NCBI GenBank assembly: GCA_945859605.1
Contig: OX243820.1
Span: 27,993,896-28,057,895 of the forward strand
Reading direction: 5' to 3'
DNA from: Lumbricus rubellus
Lineage: Eukaryota; Annelida; Clitellata; Crassiclitellata; Lumbricidae
Length of the DNA stretch: 64,000 nucleotides
Shown piece after piece: positions 25,201 to 37,200 of the stretch; the first letter of the stretch is position 1; each line of letters opens with the position of its first letter. The translations under genes were made by a program, and so were the position numbers. The notes under the pieces were generated by a model, which ran no database searches, had not been told where the DNA came from, and was given only the letters and a program-made list of their open reading frames with translations.

Positions 25201-28200
25201 AGCCTATAGATTCTCATTTGATGAATGTGCCTTCCGAAAAACAAGTATTTAATTAACGATATAATTAGCCTATAGAAAACAACAATGTATTCACGTAATA
25301 ATGTTTTTAAGCAAAAATGACTGAAGGCTGAGAAACAATCTACTCATTGCTGATACTTTTAGGATTTCAGTCGGTGAACTAAAATTTCTACCAAACTGCC
25401 GCGGAACCCCTGGCCGACGCCCGCGGAACCCCGGTTGAAAATCACTGCTATAGGCTATATAGCTGAATCCGTGGTGCGAAAATTCAGACTGAAGCCTCAG
25501 ATGCCAGTTAGTCCTACAGATAAACGACATTATATGTAGCTGATTGCAAAGACTTGGATGGATGAAAGCACCTTACAGAAGGGAAAGAAAATAAATTAAA
25601 TAACTGACAGAATACCGTAGGCTTATTGTATGCTAGGAGCGTGAATCTTTAAATTAATTAGGACTCGACAGCCAGCGGGTGTAGGCCTATCTGGTAAGAA
25701 GTAGGTCTACACTCTACAGTAATATGACCTTGCCATCGCTTGCGTCCAGAGACATTCTGAACGCTATTTATTTCGAAATGCAGAATAGCTTAGATTAGTT
25801 TAGACTAATGACCAACTATCCCCGTGAGTTTAGATCGCATGATCGATTGTAGCGCACGGCTTTCGTTTAGACATACAGAGTTGTTTACAGAATCTGATAG
25901 CAGCGACATTCTGATTAAATGTCAGTGTCGAGTCGGGTGCACACCATAGCATCGATTCCTGAATTGGCTTTCCCTGTTAAAACGACGTTCGACCTGCAAG
26001 TTTATCTGGTCCTAGACTCTTGAGCGTTCTATCTAATGACTGAATTGAATCTAACGAGTGAAGACAGTGGCATAAAAAGATTGAAATAAGAATTAAGAAA
26101 TACGTTGAATAAGGGCAATGAGGCAAGTCTTGTTTGCTGTGAAGAGCCCGGTATAGAGTAATAGATAACACGTTGGCGTAGAGAGCGAGAGGTACGAGTT
26201 CGAGCCCCCGCTGGGCGGACATGCTTTGTAGGCTGCTATTAACACCGTGTATAATAATATTGTATATAGGCTGTATGTTCACTGTTGTTCAGTTAGTAGT
26301 TACGTTTAGTGTTAAGTAGGCCTAATATTACTGCATAACTTTTAGCCTACATGTGAAGCGCAGTGCGTTTGCTGGTGCTGAATTAAAGAAACAACAATAA
26401 TAATAATTATTGTTATTATTGTTAGAACGTGACTTGTCCTCCTGGCGAAGAATGTGTGATGGAAGACGATTGTCCTTCGGATCATCCCCCTTGTCCTTTC
26501 CAACCGATCTGCGTTCACGGTAGAGACTCATCAGCACACTTTTAATTAATTATAGAGACAAGTAATTTATTTGCTCATCCAACATAATGTTTCTTTTTAA
26601 AGGCAATCGTTTAGGTGACTTGCCAGATTTATTCGGATCTGAAAGACCGTTCTTACTATTGGAGTAGCCTAAGTTGTGGGAATAAAATCATTTGTTGGAA
26701 AATAATGAATTTCTTGACTCAGTAAACGAGTCAGTAGGCTATATCATTCTCATAATTAAGCTTATGTTAACTTTTAAAGAGACTGTTTATACCAATAATT
26801 AATTATAAGCATGTTTTTGCTGGTATAACTGAACATATAGACCTATTTCAATCATACAACTGCTACTCTGATGACTCATCCTTGTAAAAGGCGTGTGAAA
26901 TAAATTGACATTGATATACTTACATGTACATTGTCTTACACCTTCTGCAGCAACAACTACGCCTTGTCCACAGATCAAGTGTGCCCGAGAATGCGTCTCG
27001 GATACTGGATCAGACGGATGTTCGTTCTGTGCTTGTCCTCCCAGCTGCAATGTAAGAAACGTTGCTCAAGTAAAGAGTAAAGAACTAATATTTCTTTACT
27101 GACATGGGTTGCTTATTGCTAAATGCTAAAAACACAGCAACTTACAACGTCAAGTCAGTCTTAAGTTGGGATGCAAAAGAAGGACTAAATGGACCAGAGT
27201 CCCACTCTAAGTAGGGCCATCTTTAATATACCAGTAGGCCTACTGTTATAAGTGGGCATTGGTAACACACCGATTAGTTTAGATGCGGGATACTTTTCGT
27301 TACGTTTTTTAAGCGTATAAAACAGTGGGCGGTCTCACTAAAAGTGATATAAATTTTGTTCTGTTTGACATATTTTTATGAAATCTGGTCTTCATGTGTA
27401 GATGGGATTGTTCTTAAAACTTAAAAAAATTGCAGCTCGAAATTCTTACGTCTGACCAAGATATTAGCAAAATCCGTACGGTCATTTTTATATATGCCAA
27501 CGATGAAGCTTCAAGGCGTCTCCAACAGCACCGTTACTGGCAGTACGGTACTCACACTGTCTCTTATTTAATCAGCGGCATCCCTCATATCTATGTTCGG
27601 CCCCTTGGATCCGTGCAAGGAACCAAAATAAAGAGCGTTAGCACTCCAAACGAAGGATGTAGGCTACATGAATGAGCTAAAGTTGAGCCCATTCTCTGCT
27701 TATCGTACCCTACTTTGCCATAATATGAGCTTATGTAGTTTCATTCTAAAAGACATGCCAACTGTATTATTGTAGACTGTCAAGTGTTCCGCTGGCCATG
27801 AATGCCAATTGGTTAACGTCACCTGTATTCGGGATCCGTGCTTTCCACAACCGCAGTGCGTACCGGTCCAGGGTGAGCATTCTAAACTCAATCACTATTT
27901 TAATCTCATAAATATTTATTAAGTTAAAAATATATAAATTCTTTGTACGCAAGGCTTTTGTTGCCGTTGAACTGAAATACAGCATAACGAGATGTTAAAC
28001 GAACCCGTGGAATTTTGATGAAAATAATTAGATTCTAATGTTTTCTGGGCTTCATGATAGTGTAGTGTGTCGGAAATTATTTTAGATTTGAAAAATCGAA
28101 GAACACCCCTGGTTATTTATGAAAAAATTGGCTTTAAGGTTACAAAACAAAGTGACCAGGAGCTCAGCTCTGCCGCTGACCGTACTCTGAGTTTTCAATT

Positions 28201-31200
28201 TATTTCAACGACTTATTTTGAACGCAAAATAATGTGCTAGGCCTATGAAAAGTTGAGTTAGTTGAGAAAATAATATTCAGTCATACAACTTACTGCTACT
28301 CTGATGATTCATCCTTTTTAAAGACATGTGTAAGAATCTAACATTCATTCATTCAAATATTTATATAGCGCCGCTTCAAGGAAACTACTCAGAGGCGCTC
28401 TGAGAAAACATTATTATAGCCTAATGCTTAATGTGTTGTCGTGCCTAATGCAGATACGACAACGCAGGGCTGTCCAATGTACAAGTGTGCTCCTAACTGC
28501 GTCCCGGATACAGGATCAGATGGATGTCCGATATGTGCCTGTCCTCCAACCTGCGAGGTTAGAAAAGGCTGTTTAATTAAAGTGTAAAGTAACAAATATT
28601 TTTGTGTATTAAATTTTTTAAAGAGGTTACATTCTTTGCACAGCGCTGATTCCAGCGGGTGATGTTAAAACTGATAAGAACATCAAATTCATCAGTTGCT
28701 TTTTCTTGTATTGGACTAGGCTTACTGCTGCTGCTGTGTCTGTGTTTGGCAATAAATAAAGAACGTTAACACCATAAAAGAAAGCACGTACAATGGATCT
28801 GTAAACGTTGAACCCTTTCCTTGCTTGTCTTTCTCTGTATTGCCATACCTGATCTTACATTGTCTCATCCTAAAAGACACGACTACCGTAATAATATTAT
28901 TATTGTAGACTGTCAGGTGTTCCGCTGGTCATGAATGCCAATTGGTTAACGTTACCTGTATTCGATACCCGTGTTTTCCACAACCGCAGTGCGTTCAGCT
29001 TGAAGGTGAGCATAAAAAACTCAATCTCTCGTTTAATTTCATAAATCATCATTAGGCTATGATGCATTAATACAATTTTATTTGGCTGCAACTTTTACTG
29101 ACAGTTGGCTGTGATAATTATAAAATAATTAGATGCATGCTTCATTACTGAGCAACACAGATTTTCGTCACAGACCTGCCTCCACATCTTCAAAATGCCT
29201 CACAATTTTTGGACTAGAAAACTGTCAAAGAAAATGGCTGTCCAATTTACCAATAATTAGTATAAGTAACTTTGTGAAAACATTTTCCAAATTAAATGTC
29301 GACACGACATTCCCTTTCCCGGTTTTTTAATGTTGGGTCCATAAACTAGATGTAAAAAAAACATGGAAATAAAATAAAAAACGAAAAAAAAGTCGTTTTA
29401 TTCGAAAAAATAAAAGCCAAAAAACGACAAAATCCAAAACGAAAAATAATTTGCCTTTGTTACATCTGAAACTTCATTTTAAGCTTAATAACCTTGCTTG
29501 TGCAATTTTATCTAAATCTGCAATTAACACAACTTTCGTACTCTCATTAAATCACTAGGCCCTGTGTTAATAACACTGATGTAGGCTAATTTGACGAAAT
29601 GGGTTACAACAAACCTTGCTGTCAATAATATCATGCAATACATGTAGCTTAATAAGTGAGTTATCGTTGTTGTCCAATGTGACTGTTTAGATCCGTGCAC
29701 GGGAACTCCAAACCCCGGTCGCTGTGGTCGCGGCTCCAAAACCCGATGGACGTACAATTCGCTGACTGACACCTGTGAGAGCTTCCGCTACTACGGCTGC
29801 ACTCCGAGTCCCAACACATTCCGCTCTCGGAAGGAATGCAGAAATAAATGCAATGGAAATTCTCAAATCATTTGTCCGGACTTCGTTTGTGAGGACGATT
29901 GCTACACGTTCGTGAGAAGGAACGAGTGTCAAAGATGCATCTGTCCAAACCCATGCAAGGTATAAAATTTAATGCGAACAAAACTTATTGCCTCACTTTG
30001 TCTTTATTTGCTTCGTTTGCTTCTGTTCCTGCTCGCTGTCGCTCTAGTTCTTCTTCTTGTCATTCTTAATGTGTTTCTTGTCTGCTTCGAACCAAATAAT
30101 GTTAAATTAATTAATTTACACATTTGCCTGACATGTTGTCAGGCTGCCTATTATATATGAATATACGACATGGCACAGGGTGGGCCAAACGCCCTTCGAG
30201 GTTAAACACCCTCCTAGCTTTTATCCCTTGTGCTTTACATGTACAGTTTTGTTGTTCCGCGGATGTACCCTATTGAGATGTAAACTAACCATATCCGTAA
30301 AAACGGACGCTTCCAGGGCTTCCCCCTCTACCCTACGTGTGCGCCTTTGTATACACATACATAATTATGCTATAATCATTGTAAAAAAATTGAGAAAAAT
30401 CTGCAGCAGCATATAATTATTATAATTGTCTTCTAGATATATGTAGGCTACATGTATGTAGCGGCATTTCATAATATTATACTAATATCACAATTTGTCA
30501 CTTCACATTTGCATTTCTGCTTACATCGAGGCTGCCGATAAACTTGATAGAGAGGTATTCTATGGACGCTGTAAGCTAATTTAATCAGTGCACGACGATT
30601 GTCGTACAGCGACGCAGGTAGGCCAACTGCAAATTGGCGCGCGGCGTCTGGACAGGTGGTTGTCTGGACAGCGCGTGATGTCTAGACGAGCGTACGTTGA
30701 GTGTACAAGGAGGGAGTGGAAGTGAAGAAGGAGTGTTGTGTGTTGAGAGCTGTTGAGATAGGCTGTAATAGTTGTTGTTGAGTTGCGATGGAGTAGACTG
30801 ATGAAGGTAGTAGTCGTGTAGTTGTTATGATAACGCAAGTGTAGTCATTGTTGTGTTGTTGCTGATCGTTTTACTTTACATCGGATTTTGGAGTATAATA
30901 AGAAGACTTAAACACGTCGTCGTTGTTGGTTACAAAACAGTGAAAGTCTGTAGATTCTTTACCTAGCCATTTAGCTAATGAAACAGTTATCTAGGGATAG
31001 GCCTATGCTACCACGAACTTATACGAAGAAGCTTCCGAAGAGACTGATAGGAGGAGGTGATCACAAGGAGGTTATCACATTTGGTGGCAGCGGTGGGATA
31101 ACGATCCAAGTTGCAGGAGAACGATCCTAAGTACGAACGGCGGGTCTACGTGCCAAGTTACGAACGGAGGGATTCTATCCAATCAACAGACGTTGCGGAG

Positions 31201-34200
31201 GAACGGACGCTGTGCATTTATCGAGGAGCCGAGCACACGGGAGAAGCAACGATACATCGAGCATCCGTACGTCAGTGAGAAACGACAACACAACGACTAC
31301 AAGGTAGAAAAACTTGCTTGTCTATTGAAGTGTGCATAAAGAATTGAAGTCAGTCAATTGCAAACATTTGAAGAGTAGCCTACTATTTATCGACTAGCAT
31401 CAGTAAAGTAAAGAAGTAAGATGGAGAAACTTACAGAGCAAAAGCAAGCGACTATTAAGAAGATGGCTTCCGAAAGAATAATAAAATTATTAATCGAAGC
31501 AGGTTTAGATGCAGAAGAAGTCGGACAGATGTCGAGGGAAAGTTTGATGAGAAATTTAGCCGAGGTTTGGGCTAAGAAAGAAGAAGAAGAAGAAGGTGCT
31601 GTCGGAGGCGCTGCGGAGAAGCCAGTTGAGAAGCCACAGCCACCTATGTCTATAGAGGCGTTGCTACAACTCATGATGATGAGTAGACAGGAAGAGAAAG
31701 AACGTCGCCAAGAAGAGAAGGAGAAAGAAGAGCGACGGTGCCAAGAGGAGAAAGAGCGTAAACAAGAAGAAAAAGAGAAAGAAGAGCAGCGCAGACAAGA
31801 GGAGAAAGAGCGTAAACAAGAGGAGAAAGAGCGTAAACAAGAAGAAAAAGAGAAAGAAGAGCAGCGCAGACAAGAGGAGAAAGAGCGTAAACAAGAGGAG
31901 AAAGAGCGTAAACAAGAAGAAAAAGAGAAAGAAGAGCAGCGCAGACAAGAGGAGAAAGAGCGTAAACAAGAGGAGAAAGAGAAAGAGGAGCAACGAGCGG
32001 AAAGAGCAGAAAAATTAGAAAGGATAAGACAACAAGAGATAGACATGCAGAAGCAACAGTTCCAGCTTCAGTTAGAACAAATGAAAATAGATCGTGACGA
32101 ATCAGAACGACGAAGGATGGAGTTAATGATAGAGTACGAAAAAGCAAGAAAAAGCGATGAAGAAATACGAAAGCAGCAGATTGAGGACAAAAAGGCTCGC
32201 GAGGAAGAAAAAGAAAAGATGCGTTTACAAGAACTGGAGAGAGCAGAAGAAATTCGTCAGGAAGAATTTCAAGCCGGAAAAGACAATTTGGCAAAAGCAG
32301 AAAGAGAAAGAGAAGAGCAGATGCAGTTAGAACAAAAGAAACTTGCTATCAAGGAGGCTCAACTTAAAGAAATGGCCATTGAAAAAGAAGAACGCAGAAA
32401 GCAGTTAGAACTGTTGCAGCAGAAGATTGAACAAGAAGAACTGCGGAGAATCGAAGATCAAGATCGACTGAAGAAGAGGGACGAAGATGATCGTAAGAGC
32501 CGGGAAGTATCAGAACAGATTAGGCTCAAAGAAAGTGAGACAATGGTGTCCAAGATTAAGAAGATAGGTGACGCAATGAAGCATGTGTTACCGAAGATGC
32601 CGTATGATATGATGGAAGTGCCATTATATTTTGAAACAGTTGAAAATGCATTCAATAGCTTCGCTGTGGAAAAGCAATATTGGGTGAAATTGTTGTTGCC
32701 ATTGATGACCCCGAGAGCGCGAACGGTATTGAATCGATTGTCATTTGAGAATTTAGATAAATACGATGCAGTGAAAGAGCACTTGTTGAAGGAATTCAAA
32801 TTAACAGCTCGTGAGTACAGGTCAAGGTTTGCAGATGCCAAGAAGACAGCCGAAGAAACGTATACGATGTTCACGGCTAGGCTGAAGAACCTGTTGAATT
32901 ATTATGTCCGGAGTAGACGAGTGGGCAAAGACTACGAGAAGCTGTTTGATTTGTTAGTGGCGGATAAGCTGAAAGAATGTTTACCACCAGGTCCACTACA
33001 GTTTGTCTTAGCAAAAGAGGGCACAGAATGCTTGGAAGCTAGTAATGTTGCAGACCTCGCAGACATACATGTAAACAATCGAATTGGTGTGATGTTCCAA
33101 GACAAACCGAAATTTGAAGCATGGGGAAATAGCTCAAAGCCATTCAAGTGGAACAAGGATAGCAAAGACACCGGAAGCCAAGCCAAGAGTAATGATGCAA
33201 AGAAAGATAATTATTCTGGAAAGCAGTATTGGCAAGATAAGAAAGAGTCAACGTGGGACAGGCAAGCCTACAATCGAACTCCGCCGCTGGGACGCCCAAC
33301 AGAAAGTAATGCATCATACACGCCGTACAACAAGTGGGAGAACAATGAGCAAAGAAGTTTTATAAAGAAACGTTGCCACAACTGTCATTCTGACAAACAC
33401 CTAATAAAACATTGCCAAGCACCAGGAGCGGCAAATCTGAGGAAGAACTTTAGCAGAAGTGCAGAAAATCTTCGAGTAAACCAGATACAAGTGATGAATG
33501 CACCAGACCAGTTTGAAGAATCGGACGATCGTGAAACAGAAGTGAAGTCGGTAATGAAGTGTACGCCGCAGTTCACCATACAGAAAGAAGCGATAAAGAC
33601 TACTTCCATTGCAGAAATTTGTCGAGAAACAAAAAGTAAAGAGGAGTGTCAACGCATAAAGAAGATATCGTTGCAGCATGTAAATGTGGAGATACGTGGG
33701 ACTGATGGGCAGCCTGTGCAAGTCGAGGCGTTGATTGACTCGGGGACCGAGATACCAGTAATCAACGAGGAACTACTGAAAGGAACGACAGTAGAAGAAA
33801 TCGGCAGAGTTCATTTGCAATGTGTAGCTGGAGAGCCGATTCCAGCTAAGTTGGTGAAAATCGAAGTGCGGATGAGCGGTCGTAACGAAGGAGCAGTTAC
33901 AGAGGACAGGACAATAAATATCGCGCCATATTTAACTTTAGTGTGTGCCAGCATTCCAGCGGATCTGTGCAAAGAAAACAGAGAAAAGTTCTTGCTACAT
34001 CCGGAGATAATTGCAGAATTGAAAGAGATTCCACCAGTGAGTGTATTGCAAGGGGAACTACAAGCGAATGTGACTACAAGAGCACAAAGTCGGAGAGCAG
34101 AAGTCGAAGGCGGAGAAGATGAAACGATAAACGAAAGTTCGCAAGAAGATGACACGGACAGCGAAGATGAACTCAGCATTCAAGATGACGAAAGAACAAC

Positions 34201-37200
34201 ATCTGAGAACAATGAAACTGAAGAAGAGATGGCTGCATGTGAACGAAATGATAGTGAAGATTCCGGAAGCGACGCTGAACTGGAGACAAGTATGAGGGAC
34301 TTGTTCACAGAGAATTCGAACGATGAAAGACAGCTGGAAGATGCGAAGAAATTCGAGGAGCAGCAGAGAAATGACGAGTCACTGAAATCGTGGTGGAGGA
34401 TCGCTGAAGACAAAGGATCAGAGTTTAGCGTGGTGAATGGATTGATGTATAAGAAACATCAAATGCTGGATCAGCTAGTGTACCAGTTGGTGTTACCGAA
34501 AGAGAGAAGAATTCAAGTAATGGAATTAGCTCACGAGTCAGTATTTGGCGGACACTTGGGAGAAGAGAAGACACGAGAGAGAATCAAGTTGTCCTTTGTC
34601 TGGCCAAAGATGCGTCGAGACGTGGTGAAATTTTGTAAGTCCTGTGAGAAGTGTCAGCTGAAGGCACGAAGTTTGGTGATGGATCGAGTGCCGATTACAC
34701 CAATTCCAAGGGAAGATGTACCATTCCGACGGATGACTATGGACGTGGTAGGCCCAATAGAACCGAAGTCAGCAGCTGGGCATAAGTATTGCTTGTGCAT
34801 AGTGGATTCATGTACAAGATGGCCGACAATCTTTTTGCTGAAGTCATTGACTGCTAAGGCTGTGTGCGAAGCTTTGATGAAGCTATTCATTGACGTGGGG
34901 GTGCCATCTGTGATCACCAGCGACAGAGGCACGAATTTTACAGCCAGTCTTACAAGGGAATTTTTTAAATTGATGGGATGCTGTCCACGATTCGATTCAC
35001 CAGGGCATCCAGAGGCAGCCGGATTAGTCGAGAGATGGAATCAGACGTTCAAGAAGATGGTACATCATGTCATTGTGGAAAATCCAAGACAGTGGCATAA
35101 AATCATTCCGTTTACTGTATGGGCATTGAGAGAAGTTCCAAACGCAACGACAGGAGTGGCACCATATCTGCTGGTGTATGGAAAAATGCCAAGAGGACCA
35201 TTAACTATCTTAAAGGAAAGCTGGACCAAAGAAATAAATCTACCGCCAAACATTGGAGTACAACCAGCAAAGTACCTGAAGAACTTAAGAGCAGACATGG
35301 AGAAAGCTTTGATATTTGCTGATAATTGTGCAGAGGAAAAGCAAAAACAATACGCCAGTCAATACAACAAGAGGGCCAAGGATAAAGAATTCGAACCAGG
35401 AGAAAACGTCATCGTCCTGTATCCAACGTCAACCAATAAATTGATCTCACGATGGCATGGTCCATGTACAGTGCTACAAAGAAGATCCAAGTATTCGTAT
35501 CTGGTGGACATGAATGAAAACGGCCGACGAATCGTCCATGCCAACAAAATGAGGAAGTTCATCGCAAGAACATTATCGTGTGGTCTCATCGTGGAAGAGG
35601 ACGACGAATTCGGATCAGTGGTAGAGCTACCATTGAAAGAAGACCATGCAGAGACGACACAGAAATCGCTGCAATTGGACTATGAACAGATTGGACATCT
35701 TACGAGCGAGCAACAGAAACAGCTACTGGATGTACTGAACCGTTATGCAGACAGATTTTCGGACAAACCTGGATTATGTACATTGGTAGAACACGAAGTG
35801 GTGCTGAGACCGGACTTTCGAGAGAAGGAGTTCATGGCTTATCGAATACCGCTGATATACCGCGCAGAAGTGGACAAACAAATACAAAAGATGCTGAAAG
35901 CAAACATCATTCAACCGTCGTCGAGCAGAATGGCAAGTCCGCTGGTCATCGTCAAGAAGAAGGACGGATCCTTGAGACTCGCGTGCGACTACAGGTACGT
36001 GAATTCATATACTGAAAATTGTCGATATCCCATGCCGATCGTCAACGATGTGCTGAGCAAAGTCGGGAAATCCAAGTTCATTTCCGTTTTGGACTGTCGC
36101 AGTGCTTACTGGACTTGTCCTGTGAAGAAATCCGACCAATGGAAAACCACATTCGTTACCCATAATGGACTGTACGAATTTACACGTGTCCCTTTTGGCA
36201 TGATTAACTCTGGACGGACTTTTGTAAAAGCAATAAACATGATTTTGCAACCGATTAATACATTTACTGAACCCTATGTTGATGACATTGCAGTACATTC
36301 TGATGATTGGAACATTCATTTGAAACATTTAGAATTGTTTTTGAAACAAATAAGACTGCATAATGTAACCTTGAACTTGAAGAAATGTGTGTTTGGTAAG
36401 AGTGAGGTGAAATTCATCGGTCACCTCATAGGATCAGGGAAGAAGATGATGAATCCAGATAGGATTGACAGTGTGAATAATTTAAAAAACCCTGAAACGA
36501 AGAAGCAAGTGAAGCAAGTGTTAGGATTTTTTGGTTTCTACAGACAATTTATTTGTAATTTTGCTGAAATTGCTAAACCATTAACGGATTTAACTAGCAA
36601 GCAGACACCTGAGAACATTGTTTGGACTGAGGACCACCAGAAGTCTTTTGATTCTCTTAAAGAAATTGTTTTATCAAATGTGATTTTATACATGTTCGAG
36701 GTTGGCAAACCATTTAATTTGTACTGTGATAGCAGTGATTTTGCTGTGGGGGCTGTGCTGTCACAAGTGGACGATGAGGGGATAGAACGTCCCGTTTCAT
36801 TTATCAGCCAGAAGCTGACAGATACCCAGAGGAGATGGGCGACGATTGAGAAGGAAGCCTATGCAATCATATGGGCTTTAAACAAATTGAAAGAAATTAT
36901 TATTGGTTCCAAGATTAATGTGTTCACTGACCATAACCCTTTAGTTTATTTGACTGAGTCAATGTCGAAGTCTGCTAAGTTAGTCCGATGGTCTTTATCA
37001 TTGCAAAATTTTGACATTCTGTTGAACTATAAGAAGGGAAAGCTGAATGTAGTAGCGGACTGCTTATCGAGATTGTAGTATAAGATATTTTGTGATTGCA
37101 TTTAGTATAGGAATTGTTTGTATTTAGTTTAAGCATTATACGTTCGCTAATTTTTAAGATTAATTAGCTCTCTTCAAAAGAAAGGAAGGAGGTAATGTAA

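Noticed and set aside
26146..26216. 71-nt tRNA-like sequence with a B-box-like gttcgagcccc and a pairable 7-bp acceptor stem
   Set aside because: The T stem does not pair and the D arm does not form; at most a tRNA relic.
31387..32294. Long minus-strand ORFs (Ser/Phe/Leu-rich, up to 219 aa) opposite retrotransposon gag
   Set aside because: They mirror the Lys/Glu-rich repeated coiled-coil codons of the plus strand; no independent gene signal.
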